Both the position numbers and the translations under genes were made by a program. Source: Mycobacterium florentinum (lineage in GTDB: Bacteria; Actinomycetota; Actinomycetes; Mycobacteriales; Mycobacteriaceae). From it: a stretch of 64,000 bases of DNA. The stretch is from the NCBI RefSeq assembly GCF_010730355.1, contig NZ_AP022576.1, positions 6,076,001-6,140,000 on the forward strand. Direction: 5' to 3'. Shown in pieces: positions 26,801 through 34,868 of this stretch. The notes below the pieces were generated by a model. The model was not told the DNA's origin. It saw nothing but the letters and a program-made list of their open reading frames with translations, and did no database searches. The stretch's first letter is position 1. Every line of letters starts with the position of its first letter.

Positions 26801-28715
26801 ACTACCTCCGTGAGGAACTCCGCGGCGTCTTGGCCGCGGAATGCGAACCGGACACGCGTGAGGGCAAGGCTGTCCCCGCGGGTGGCAATGACGTGCGGCG
26901 CCACCGTGGTGAGCCCGATGTCGGCAATCACCCGCATATCGGCGATCTGACCGTCCCGACCATGCCGGATTCCCGCGCCGACCACAGCACGGCGGTCGTC
27001 ACTCCAAAAGTCGTCGCTCATCATCTGCGTCATGGCATCCCAGTTTTGAGCTACGAGATGCCTCATGAATTGCTCGCCCAGTCGACTCGCCGTGTTTTCC
27101 AGCCGATACACCGGCCGGCTGAGCTCTTCGAACCGCGCGAGCGCCGCGTCCAAGTCTGCCTCGTCGAACAACTCGAAGTGATTGACCCTGTTGCCCACTA
27201 GCGTGGACACGATGACGTCTTGGAACTCGGCGTCGAAGCCGGCGTTCGAGGTTACCTGCGCCGTATGAGTGATGACCGTGCCGAGTTCATTCAGCCGATG
27301 CACGATCGTGGGATGGATGTTGGTTCTTTGGCTTTGATCGATCGCAGCGCGGAGGTATTGGAGGAATTCACCGGGCGCGAAAGCGGCGGCTCGGCGGTGA
27401 TCAATCGTCACGGCGTCGGCTGTCATCGGGGGTAGCTCGTGTCGGCTCAGCGCGGCGTAGTTCTCAGTCGTTATCGTCCACATGTGTGCGTACGGCGCCG
27501 CTTCGCCGGTGAGGTAGCGCGCCTCGAGATCATTGAACGCCGCGTCGACGTCGTCCAGATCGAAGATATCGACCAGTGTGATCCGCTTGTCAGCGTCGAT
27601 CTCGATGAGATTGAAGGCATCGTTTTGGACTGTCTCGGGGTCGCGACCGGCGGCGCGCACGCGTGTGAGAGCGAGGCGCCCGCCGCGGATCGCAACAACA
27701 TCCAACATCGAAATCGAGAAGAGCTCGGCAGCCACCCGCAGGTCGTCGATCACGGCATCTCGGCCACCCCGCATCCCGGCATTGACGACCCGCCGGTGAT
27801 CCATACCGGAAACGCTCTCGGCGAGAGTTTCAGTCACCGCATCCCAGTCGCGGGCCGCGAAATGTGACCAGAAGCGGTCGTATACGCGCGTTGCCGCGTT
27901 CTCTGGCCGCCGTGCCGGACGGCTGAGTTGTTCGAACCGCGCGAGCGCGGCGTCCAATTCCGCCTCGTCGAAGACTTCAGAGCGGCTGATCTTGTCGCTG
28001 TCGACCATCAATATGGTGATCCCTCGCCATTCGGCGTCGAAGCCCTCTTGCGAGGTCTCCTGCGCCGCGTAAGTGATTACCACCCCGAGGTCAGCCACCC
28101 GATGCACGGCCTCGATATAAATTCGGGTCTCTTGCTCGGCGTCCAGCCCGGCACGCAGGTACGCGACCAGGTCACCGGGCCCGAACGCTGCCTCCCCACG
28201 GTGGTCGATGTTGACCCAGTCCGCTGTAGTTGCGGGAAATTCGTGCCGGTTGAGCGCGGCGTAGGCCCCAGCGATGATCGACCAGGCGTGCGCGTTTGCC
28301 GCGGCTTCGCCTGCGAGGTAGCGGGTTTCGAGCTCGGCAATGGCAGCGTCGAAGTCGTCAGGGTCGAACACGACGTCGGCCGCTATGCGCCCATCGGTGT
28401 CGATCTCAACGACGTTGATGGCATCGCTTGCAATTGTCTCCGAGTCGCGGCCTGACGCATGGGTGTGTATAAGCGCGAGGCGCTCACCGCGAATCGCGAT
28501 GACGGCCAACATATTTATCTCCATGCCGACGTCTGCCGCTGCCCGCAGCTCGTCGATGCCGGCGACTCGACCATATCTAATTCCGGTATTGACAACACGC
28601 CGTCGATCGTCGATGGAATAGTTATCGGCCACTACTTGAGTTATGACATCCCAGTTGCGCGCGGCGAAGTCGGAAAAGAGCCGTTCGTGTACACGGGTTG
28701 CGGCGTTTTTGAGCC
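23872..28715 (-). repeat. Six tandem coding repeats of about 807 bp (268-270 residues)
   Basis: The marker sequence N(A/T)A(S/T)(R/Q) opens each unit at residues 1433, 1702, 1970, 2240, 2510 and 2780 of the giant regulator (codons starting at 28707, 27900, 27096, 26286, 25476 and 24666). The spacing is 269, 268, 270, 270 and 270 residues. Each unit holds two similar halves. The A half has DWxA, DxRRxVxxG, GRD, V(I/V)AxRGxxLAL and (D)DxDAA; the B half has the IDHRR, APGE, TSxxGFxAEW and FDEADLDAALARFEEL motifs. The units are diverged, so this is old internal duplication rather than recent slippage. Confidence 0.85.
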
Positions 28716-31700
28716 GGCGGGCTGGTGGCTGTGCCTCTTCGAACCGGGCGTGCGCGGCGTCGAGTTCTGCAGTCGCTCCGTCGATGTCGTCGATATCGAA
28801 CCACACGTCGAGCGCGAATCGACCGTCCTCGTCGATGCCGATTAGCTGTAACAACTCTTCGCGCGGCGCCCCGGGACTGACATCCGCGTTGCCCAATTCC
28901 GTTTTGTAGAGAGCCAACCGCTCGCCTCGCACAGCGACAAGCGTGCGACGGAGTTGAACCATTCCGTCCAGCTCGAGAGAACGTCGTGCGTCGTATGGCC
29001 ATCGGCCAGACCGAAGATCGGCGCTTGCAAAACCGAGTATCTTGCGGCGACTCTCGAAGAAGATGTCGTCCGCGAAATATCCCTCGAACTCGTCAAAGGC
29101 CCCACGATGGAAAGCCGCATCTCCGCGGGCGACCGCTCGCACGCACGCATTGTCGAACTCGACGTGCGACGGCTCGGGTCGAGCGGACGGAGCGACGGGC
29201 TGCTCGACGCGCCTGCCGAGAAGACCCCGCGCCATCTCAGCCAGTGCCGCAGCGCCTTTGCGTTCGTACAAGCCAACCGCTTGCTCGGCGGAGGCTCGCG
29301 CTCCTGCGACATTCCCGGCGGCCGCCAAAACGGTTGCCAGCGTGAGGCATGCGTCGCCGTGATCAACCAGGGCGTCAGTGCGCTCGGCCAAAGTCACCGC
29401 AGCCTCCGCAACCCGGCGGGCCTCCTCGTGGTCACCGCCGCGCGCCAGCAGATGTGCCCGAAGCGTGCGCCAGCCCATCGACGCTTTCAGCGCGTGGCCG
29501 GCGAGACGCTCGCTCTCCGAGCATAATTCGTCCGACTCGGCGACGCGGTCGAGCGCGAGGCAGGCACGGCCCAGCAGCGCGGCGGTCTCGGCGGTGTCGG
29601 CGTCGAGGCCCATGCGACGAAAGCCGTTGTAGGCCTTGCGCAGAGGTGGCTCGGCCGCCGCAGGGTCGCCGACGATGAGCTCGACGATGCCGGCGAACTG
29701 CTCAACCTCGAGCCGCGCGTGACGTAACCCGAGTTCGACGACGGTGCGTCGGGCGGAGTCGATCATCCGCCGTGCCGCGGCGGCGCGTCCGCGGAAAGCC
29801 TCCAGCACGGCCTGACAACGGGTGGAAGTCGCTTCGACCGCGGGGGAGTCGGTGGTGATTCGGAGCAACCGCACCACGTCAAGACACCGCCCGCCCGCGC
29901 GCGGAACTGGGTTGGGCCCCCATAATGCCGCGAGCGGCGCCCCCGCCAAGACCGCGTTCACCCGCCGGTGTTCACGCGCTCGTCGCGCCGCGGTCAGCGC
30001 GTCGTCCAACGCGATTTCGCAGTCGCCGATTCGCCCGAGGCGGGCGAGGCATCCGGCGCGTACGGTATGCGCCTTGGCTTCTCCGTTGGCGTCGTCCAGT
30101 TGGGCGAGTTTGGCGGCGGCCGCGCCCAACGCAACCTCCGCCTCGTCCAATCGCTCGGGGTGAATCAACATCGAAAGTTGGCCGTCGAAGCATGTTGCCC
30201 ATGCCGCCAGCCGGGCCGAATCGATTGTCGTTTCCTGCAATTGGGCGACCGCACCCGCCGCAGTAACCACATCACCCGCGGCCAGCAGGGCCTCACAGCG
30301 CGCAATCAACAGCTCGGCAGTTTGGTCGTCGCGATCGGGCAGCTCGTCGTCAAGCTCCTCGAGCGAGTGCAGGGCGTGACGGTACAGGTCGGCGGCTCCC
30401 TCATAGGCGAGTCGCGCCATCGCTTGGTCTGCGGCCCGCCGGCAGTAAAAGACTGCCTTGGCCGCGTTTCCCGCCCAAGCGCATTCGTAATAGTGATGAG
30501 CCAACTCGGCCAGCAGCTCGTCGTCGGCACCTGGCAGCGTCTCCAGAGTCGCGGCGATGCGCTGGTGCAATCGCATGCGCCGCACCGAGGCCAACTCGGC
30601 CAGTAGCGACTGGCGGACGATCGCGTGGTTGAACCGGTAGTTGCCGCCGGGCTCCTCGATGACGATGCCTGCTTGGCAGGCCTCGTCGAACGCGTCGATC
30701 AGGTCGCCCCCGACCACGCTCTCGACCAGTTCCAAGGCGAACCGGCTACCGACGACCGCGGCCGCCGCAAGGGCCTTGTTGGTCTCGACCGGAAGCCGGG
30801 AAAGTCGGCGGCTCACCGCTTCTCGTACGCCCTGCGGCAGGGTGCTCTGATCCCATACGCCGCCGCTCTCGTCGATGTGGCGCAGGGCCTCGATGAGGAA
30901 GAAGGGATTACCGCCCGTGACGGACGCCAACGCGTGGGCGAGTTCATCGTCGTCGTAGCCGGCTTCGGCGACGTACGTGGTCACGTCCTCCTCGTCGAGA
31001 CCGGTCAGGCTCAGCCGGTTGGCCGTGCCGTCGCGGTGAAGGTCGGCGAGCGTCGCCGCCAGGGGATGGGAGCGGTCCAGGTCGGTGCTGCGGTAGGTGC
31101 CGACGATCTGCACCCGGGCGTGGTCGCCGAAGCGCAGCAGATGCCGCAGCAGCAGCAGGGTCGGCTTGGCCGCCCAGTGCAGGTCGTCGAGTATCAGCAG
31201 GACCGGCGCACTCTTGGACGCGATTTCCAACAGCGCAACCACGGCATCGAAGAGTGCGTAGCGCTCGGTGTCGGGATCCGGATGGGCCCGAGGGGAGAGA
31301 TCGGGCACGACATCGCTCAGCCCGGGCACCAGTGCTAGCAACGCGTCGGCGCCGCGCAGTCCCCGCAACCGGTCGGCGCCCATGCACGGAACGAGCGAAC
31401 GTAGCGCTTCCGCGAACGGCTGATAGGGCGCACCGAGGTCCTCGTCGCAACGGCCATACAGGACGACCGCCCCTTGCGCATAGGCCCGCTGCGACCACTC
31501 ACCGGCCAGGCGTGTCTTCCCGACGCCGGGCTCGCCGGCGATCAGCACCGTGGGCACACCACCGGCAAGTGCGGCCTGCCACACCGACAGCAGGCGTTCC
31601 AGCTCGCGCCCACGTCCGACGAACGGCCCCGGTCCGACGAGTACCGCGGGCAGGCCGGGACGTTCCATCGGCGGTTCGGCGGTCTGCGATTCGGGTTGGG

Positions 31701-33003
31701 CCGAAGCGGTTTCCAGCCGCAGCTCGAAAACATGCTCGGGGCGGACAAGGTTCTTCAGCTGACGCATTCCCAGGTCGTTGAGCATGACGTCGTCGGCCAG
31801 CGAGTCGATGACGAGCTCGGCAGTCGCACCGGAGCACAGGATCTGACCACCCTCGGCCAGCGATCGCAGGCGCGCCACCCGATTGACCGCCCGGCCGAAG
31901 TAGTCGCCGTCGCGAAGCTCGGCCTCGCCGGTGTGTAACGCCATCCGGACACGAATGGGCTCGCGCGATGTCCATGGCTCGTGAGTGATCGCGTCTTGCA
32001 ACTCAATTGCCGCTGCGGCGGCCGCGGACGGCCGTTCGAACACCGAGAAAGTCGCATCGCCCTCGCCGCGTGTTTTGATCAATCGTCCGCCCCGCGACGT
32101 GACGACCTGCTCGACCAGCTCGTCGTGACGCGCGAGTGCTCTCGCCATGGCATCGGCGTCGGCCTCCCACGCGGCAGTCGATCCCTCGATATCGGTGAGC
32201 AGGAAGGTCACGGCGCGTGTCACTGACGGAAGATGCTGTGTCACAGCAACATCCAGTGACGTATCTTGAGCGACGATCGCGGTTTCGAGCCGCCGAAGCT
32301 CCGGCCCGGGATCGACCCCCAGCTCGTCGGCCAGCAGCGACCGTGCTCGTTGATAAGCCGCAAGGGCTTCACCCTGCCGCCCGCCCCGGTATAGGGCGAG
32401 CATCAGCTGGCCCCATCGCCTTTCGCGCAGGGGAGCCTCGGCCACTGCCGCCTCGAGGTCGCCGATGACTTCGGCGGCCCGGCCGGTGGCGAGTAGCGCG
32501 TCAGCCCGATCTTCGACGAGCGCGGCGTGGCTTTCGATCCAACGGGTCTTCTCGGACAGCCCCCGCTGACCGTCGGGGAGTTCGGGGACTCCGCGCCAGA
32601 GGACCAGCGCCTCCTCCAATCGCACCGCCGCTTGATTGGTGTCGCCGACGGTGGCCGCATCACGCCCGGCCTTGGCCGCTAACTTGTAGCGCGACGCATC
32701 CACGTCGGCGCCGTCTAGCCTCCAGCCCGCTCCCTCGGTGACCACGAGGCCGTCGCCAAGCGCGCGGCGCAGCGAGGAGATATGGGTCTGCAGGGCCTTG
32801 GCGGCCGTGCGCGGCGGATCGTCACCCCACAGCAACTTGATCAGCACGTCGGCGGGCACGACCGATCCGTCGTGTAGCCCGAGCATCGTGAGGATGGCGC
32901 GCGGCTTGGCGCCCGGAATAGCGACGGGCGTCCCGTCCTGTCGGACCTGGAGAGGTCCCAAAACCCCCAGTTCCACCGATGAAAGGCTACTCACATCAGC
33001 CAT
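23872..33003 (-). CDS. Giant SARP-cyclase-ATPase regulator with a tail of about 13 SnoaL/NTF2-like domains
   Basis: A single open frame of 3043 residues. Residues 1-100 are an OmpR-like SARP DNA-binding domain (VELGVLGPLQVRQDGTPVAI, ALQTHISSLRRALGD), and 100-250 the BTAD helices (YQRARSLLADELGVDPGPEL). A class III cyclase spans about 262-435 with metal-binding Asp271 (LLTDIEGS) and Asp316 (GEGDAT) and the transition-state pair Asn374/Arg378 (AVNRVARL), so it may be active. An AAA/STAND ATPase follows: Walker A GEPGVGKTRL (Lys496), Walker B LLILDDLHW (Asp606/607). A helical TPR-like region runs to about 1280. The rest is a string of SnoaL/NTF2-like domains, one single domain (about 1285-1425) and then six tandem two-domain repeats. 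Relatives such as M. tuberculosis Rv0386 or Rv2488c share cyclase-ATPase-helical parts but end in a LuxR domain. No good ribosome binding site is seen before ATG 33003. The role is unknown; a ligand-gated transcription regulator is plausible. Confidence 0.85.
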   Translation of the reverse strand: MADVSSLSSVELGVLGPLQVRQDGTPVAIPGAKPRAILTMLGLHDGSVVPADVLIKLLWGDDPPRTAAKALQTHISSLRRALGDGLVVTEGAGWRLDGADVDASRYKLAAKAGRDAATVGDTNQAAVRLEEALVLWRGVPELPDGQRGLSEKTRWIESHAALVEDRADALLATGRAAEVIGDLEAAVAEAPLRERRWGQLMLALYRGGRQGEALAAYQRARSLLADELGVDPGPELRRLETAIVAQDTSLDVAVTQHLPSVTRAVTFLLTDIEGSTAAWEADADAMARALARHDELVEQVVTSRGGRLIKTRGEGDATFSVFERPSAAAAAAIELQDAITHEPWTSREPIRVRMALHTGEAELRDGDYFGRAVNRVARLRSLAEGGQILCSGATAELVIDSLADDVMLNDLGMRQLKNLVRPEHVFELRLETASAQPESQTAEPPMERPGLPAVLVGPGPFVGRGRELERLLSVWQAALAGGVPTVLIAGEPGVGKTRLAGEWSQRAYAQGAVVLYGRCDEDLGAPYQPFAEALRSLVPCMGADRLRGLRGADALLALVPGLSDVVPDLSPRAHPDPDTERYALFDAVVALLEIASKSAPVLLILDDLHWAAKPTLLLLRHLLRFGDHARVQIVGTYRSTDLDRSHPLAATLADLHRDGTANRLSLTGLDEEDVTTYVAEAGYDDDELAHALASVTGGNPFFLIEALRHIDESGGVWDQSTLPQGVREAVSRRLSRLPVETNKALAAAAVVGSRFALELVESVVGGDLIDAFDEACQAGIVIEEPGGNYRFNHAIVRQSLLAELASVRRMRLHQRIAATLETLPGADDELLAELAHHYYECAWAGNAAKAVFYCRRAADQAMARLAYEGAADLYRHALHSLEELDDELPDRDDQTAELLIARCEALLAAGDVVTAAGAVAQLQETTIDSARLAAWATCFDGQLSMLIHPERLDEAEVALGAAAAKLAQLDDANGEAKAHTVRAGCLARLGRIGDCEIALDDALTAARRAREHRRVNAVLAGAPLAALWGPNPVPRAGGRCLDVVRLLRITTDSPAVEATSTRCQAVLEAFRGRAAAARRMIDSARRTVVELGLRHARLEVEQFAGIVELIVGDPAAAEPPLRKAYNGFRRMGLDADTAETAALLGRACLALDRVAESDELCSESERLAGHALKASMGWRTLRAHLLARGGDHEEARRVAEAAVTLAERTDALVDHGDACLTLATVLAAAGNVAGARASAEQAVGLYERKGAAALAEMARGLLGRRVEQPVAPSARPEPSHVEFDNACVRAVARGDAAFHRGAFDEFEGYFADDIFFESRRKILGFASADLRSGRWPYDARRSLELDGMVQLRRTLVAVRGERLALYKTELGNADVSPGAPREELLQLIGIDEDGRFALDVWFDIDDIDGATAELDAAHARFEEAQPPARRLKNAATRVHERLFSDFAARNWDVITQVVADNYSIDDRRRVVNTGIRYGRVAGIDELRAAADVGMEINMLAVIAIRGERLALIHTHASGRDSETIASDAINVVEIDTDGRIAADVVFDPDDFDAAIAELETRYLAGEAAANAHAWSIIAGAYAALNRHEFPATTADWVNIDHRGEAAFGPGDLVAYLRAGLDAEQETRIYIEAVHRVADLGVVITYAAQETSQEGFDAEWRGITILMVDSDKISRSEVFDEAELDAALARFEQLSRPARRPENAATRVYDRFWSHFAARDWDAVTETLAESVSGMDHRRVVNAGMRGGRDAVIDDLRVAAELFSISMLDVVAIRGGRLALTRVRAAGRDPETVQNDAFNLIEIDADKRITLVDIFDLDDVDAAFNDLEARYLTGEAAPYAHMWTITTENYAALSRHELPPMTADAVTIDHRRAAAFAPGEFLQYLRAAIDQSQRTNIHPTIVHRLNELGTVITHTAQVTSNAGFDAEFQDVIVSTLVGNRVNHFELFDEADLDAALARFEELSRPVYRLENTASRLGEQFMRHLVAQNWDAMTQMMSDDFWSDDRRAVVGAGIRHGRDGQIADMRVIADIGLTTVAPHVIATRGDSLALTRVRFAFRGQDAAEFLTEVVGIAEIDANQQIAAIASFEPDDIDSAIAELDARYLAGEAAAHAHTWSVIMETFAALNRHEPLPTTPEFVSVDHRRTVAFAPGQLLAFVSTGSELDHDTTHAEAVHRLSNLGAVITFVTHGTSKEGFDAEWRAIAVSIIDSEKVSRCELFDEEDLDAAIARFEELHPTARGLENTASRASARYLERVVARDWEAAAEVLADDYYTDDRRHLTGGGVYGRDAEIVSAQAQVDVGTTQISQTVIAVRGERLALSRLRYAAYEHGLEGFVVEILIVVEANADGRCAATVAFDLDNIDAAFAELDARYLAAEAAAHADTWSVITQGFAVLNRREMPQTTPDWVNIDHRRGTSIAPGEMSTVLNAAWEHASDLRSFIESVHRLNDLGCVITHVAHETSQEGFYTEWRVVSVLTVEGDLVNRGEVFDEADLDAALARFDELQPQAPPLENAASRAVARLWTCFATQDWAALADTMIDDFWSHDHRRVVNAGVMRGRDVHVANMRTVAEVGFEAIASTVIATRGQYLALSRVWSSAHDFEPGETSADMLGIVQADGNNRLTTAALFDAEDIDAAFEELDAQYLAVEAAPHAHTWSIIARGFVALGRGEMPAITTDFVDIDHRRGPLAPGELIEYLRASFDDIKSNRIYLEAVHRLAGSCAVVTHVARNTSHRGFDAEWHVTDVITVDGDLISRVEMFDEADLDAALARFDELCSRPPQLENTASQLVERFQAYYAAGDWTAMSETLADNTSADDRRRVVGTGLRLGRDAAIADMRAIAELGRTDISSTVIATRGDRLALGRFVFSGRDQGPAFFTETLGVVEANSDNRIVAQISFDTDDVAAAFAELEARYLAGEAAAYSRTWSAITRVFEMINRGEMPTTTEDFEDIDHRRGALLAPGDLSQYLRVSLNDSARSHVYPVCVHRLTDRGAVVTHAAQGTSRGGFEAEWRMTDVFIVDGDLIKRYEFFDEADLDVALARFEELDT

Positions 33004-33096
33004 CGTCGGTGGCGGAATTCAATACCTGGTCAAGATCGAGTAAAGGCGCCGCGCCCAATTCACGGCTGTCCGCAACCCTGCGCGCTGGCTAAGTCT

Positions 33097-33801
33097 TTAC
33101 TCCGGCGGCGCGGGGGTCATCGAGGCGATGTAGTAAACCTCGTTGCCCTTGGGATATCCGCCGCCGCCGGTGGCGATGTGGACGTGGTCGTAGTGGTTGG
33201 CGGTTTCGTTTCCGAGGTCGGCGGTCCAGGCTCCCGAGTTGGGGCCCGGATAGATCTTCTGCCGCCAGATCACGTGGTTGATGCCCCACCGCTTCGCATT
33301 GGCCAGCGCATATCCGGCGATCTGGTTGCCGAGTTCGATGCCCTCGGGGCTGGCATGATTCGGGATCATCACGTCGATCGCCAGCCCATTGGGATGCCAT
33401 GGCAGAGCGTCTTGCCGATACCCGTAGATGGTCTTGATCTGCGGGAACAGCACGCTGATGACACGGGCGGCCCAGATGGTCTTCACCTGCAACCGGTCCT
33501 CGGACGCGACACCGGCGGGCAACGGGAATTGGAAGCTCTGTGCCCCGGTCGGCGCGGTCGCCGCCAGCGCCGCCAACGACTCCACCTCCGACGGAGTGGC
33601 GACATGCGGGCCCAGTCCGGTCGCCGGGTCTTTCGGGGGCGGAGCCGCGGTCATGGTCGGGGTTGCGGTGGGGGGTTCAACAGGGAGCGACGACTTCGTT
33701 CCTTGGGCGTAAATCATTCCGGCAGAAACGACGAGCGAGGCCGCGATCGCCATCCAGCGGCTCCGGCCGATGGCTAACACGTTCCTGCTCACCCAGAGCA
33801 C
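33097..33801 (-). CDS. Membrane-anchored/secreted M15-like (D-Ala-D-Ala peptidase fold) protein
   Basis: 234 residues from GTG 33801; ATG at residue 17 is a reasonable alternative. An N-terminal hydrophobic segment (MAIAASLVVSAGMIYAQG) is a signal peptide or anchor, followed by a Pro/Thr-rich linker. The C-terminal part has HPNGLAIDVMIP and NHYDHVHIATGGGGYP: the H-x(6)-D and HxH pattern is that of zinc peptidases of the VanY/M15 and hedgehog-like group, so His and Asp probably bind zinc. Such proteins act on peptidoglycan stem peptides, though many actinobacterial members are uncharacterised. The gene lies just upstream of, and co-oriented with, the giant regulator (93 bases between), and is divergent to the methyltransferase. 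Confidence 0.75.
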   Translation of the reverse strand: MLWVSRNVLAIGRSRWMAIAASLVVSAGMIYAQGTKSSLPVEPPTATPTMTAAPPPKDPATGLGPHVATPSEVESLAALAATAPTGAQSFQFPLPAGVASEDRLQVKTIWAARVISVLFPQIKTIYGYRQDALPWHPNGLAIDVMIPNHASPEGIELGNQIAGYALANAKRWGINHVIWRQKIYPGPNSGAWTADLGNETANHYDHVHIATGGGGYPKGNEVYYIASMTPAPPE

Positions 33802-33944
33802 TTTAGTGTCGTGTGCGACGCATGTGGCGGTCTTTGTTGTTTCTTTTTGGTTCGCTACCTGCGGATCGTGGCGCTGCGGCTCAAGTTATGGTGGCTGCTA
33901 TCGAATTTCTGCTCTCGCGGGCCGGTTTCAGGATGGGGGTAACG

Positions 33945-34868
33945 GTGTCATCGGATGGCGCAGCGCGTACCGAAGGGGACAGTTGGGACCTTGCCTCCAG
34001 CGTGGGAGCGACGGCAACAATGGTGGCGGCATCTCGAGCGTTGGCGTCACGCGATCCGGATCCGCTGCTTGACGATCGGTTCGCCGAGCCGTTGGTCCGC
34101 GCGGTGGGACACCCGTTCTTCACGCGCATGCTCGACGGCGATATTCCTCTTGACGACGCGGATGTACCCCTGACCGCGCGGCAGCGCTGCGAGCAGATGG
34201 CCGTGCGCACAAGGTTTTTCGATAACTTCTTCCTCGCCGCGACCGAGAGTGGGATCCGTCAGGTCGTCATCTTGGCGGCAGGCCTCGACGCGCGGGCATA
34301 CCGGTTGCAGTGGCCCGAGGGCACGGTGGTCTTCGAGGTGGACCAGCCCGAGGTGATCTTGTTCAAGGACACCACGTTGGCTCAGATCGGCGCCGAACCG
34401 ACCGCCGAACGGCGAGCGGTCGGAGTCGACCTGCGCGACGACTGGCCTACGGCCTTGCGCGACAACTTCTTTGACACCGCGGCCCCGACGGCCTGGATCG
34501 CCGAAGGCCTACTGCCGTATCTGCCGCCGGATGCCCAGGATCGGCTTCTGGACAACATCACCGCACTCAGCGCGCCGGGCAGCCGCCTGGCCACCGAAAA
34601 CATCACCGACATGCGCGTGTTCACCGACGAGCGCGCGCGTGCCTTACGCAGCGGGTGGCAAAAGCACGGGCTCGATTTCGACGTCGCCGATCTGGTGTGG
34701 GTCGGTGAGCGTCGCCAAGCCGGCGAGCACCTGGCGGGTACCGGCTGGACGGTCACGCAGCATCCCACCGAAGACCTGTACGCCGAAAACGGATTTGCGC
34801 TTCCGGATCACGAGCTGCTGGCCGAGTTTCGGCGGACCATCAGCTACCTGAGCGCAGAACTGGGCTGA
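33945..34868 (+). CDS. SAM-dependent methyltransferase, TIGR00027/LCMT-like mycobacterial family
   Basis: 307 residues from GTG 33945, chosen because GGGGG lies just before it and the protein then begins within a dozen residues of [20 protein letters not shown], the conserved N-terminus of this large mycobacterial family. Motif I is [15 protein letters not shown] (SAM binding), followed by [12 protein letters not shown] and [14 protein letters not shown], all typical. The family resembles leucine carboxyl methyltransferases; substrates in mycobacteria are mostly unknown, with lipids or polyketides suspected. An open frame runs upstream to 33813 but is not family-like. Its 3' end overlaps the convergent glycosyltransferase by 29 bases. 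Confidence 0.92.
   Translation: MSSDGAARTEGDSWDLASSVGATATMVAASRALASRDPDPLLDDRFAEPLVRAVGHPFFTRMLDGDIPLDDADVPLTARQRCEQMAVRTRFFDNFFLAATESGIRQVVILAAGLDARAYRLQWPEGTVVFEVDQPEVILFKDTTLAQIGAEPTAERRAVGVDLRDDWPTALRDNFFDTAAPTAWIAEGLLPYLPPDAQDRLLDNITALSAPGSRLATENITDMRVFTDERARALRSGWQKHGLDFDVADLVWVGERRQAGEHLAGTGWTVTQHPTEDLYAENGFALPDHELLAEFRRTISYLSAELG

Noticed and set aside
23872..28715. The 807-bp tandem repeats as a mobile element or recent amplification
   Set aside because: Units are in frame, diverged from each other in sequence, and lack terminal inverted repeats or a transposase.
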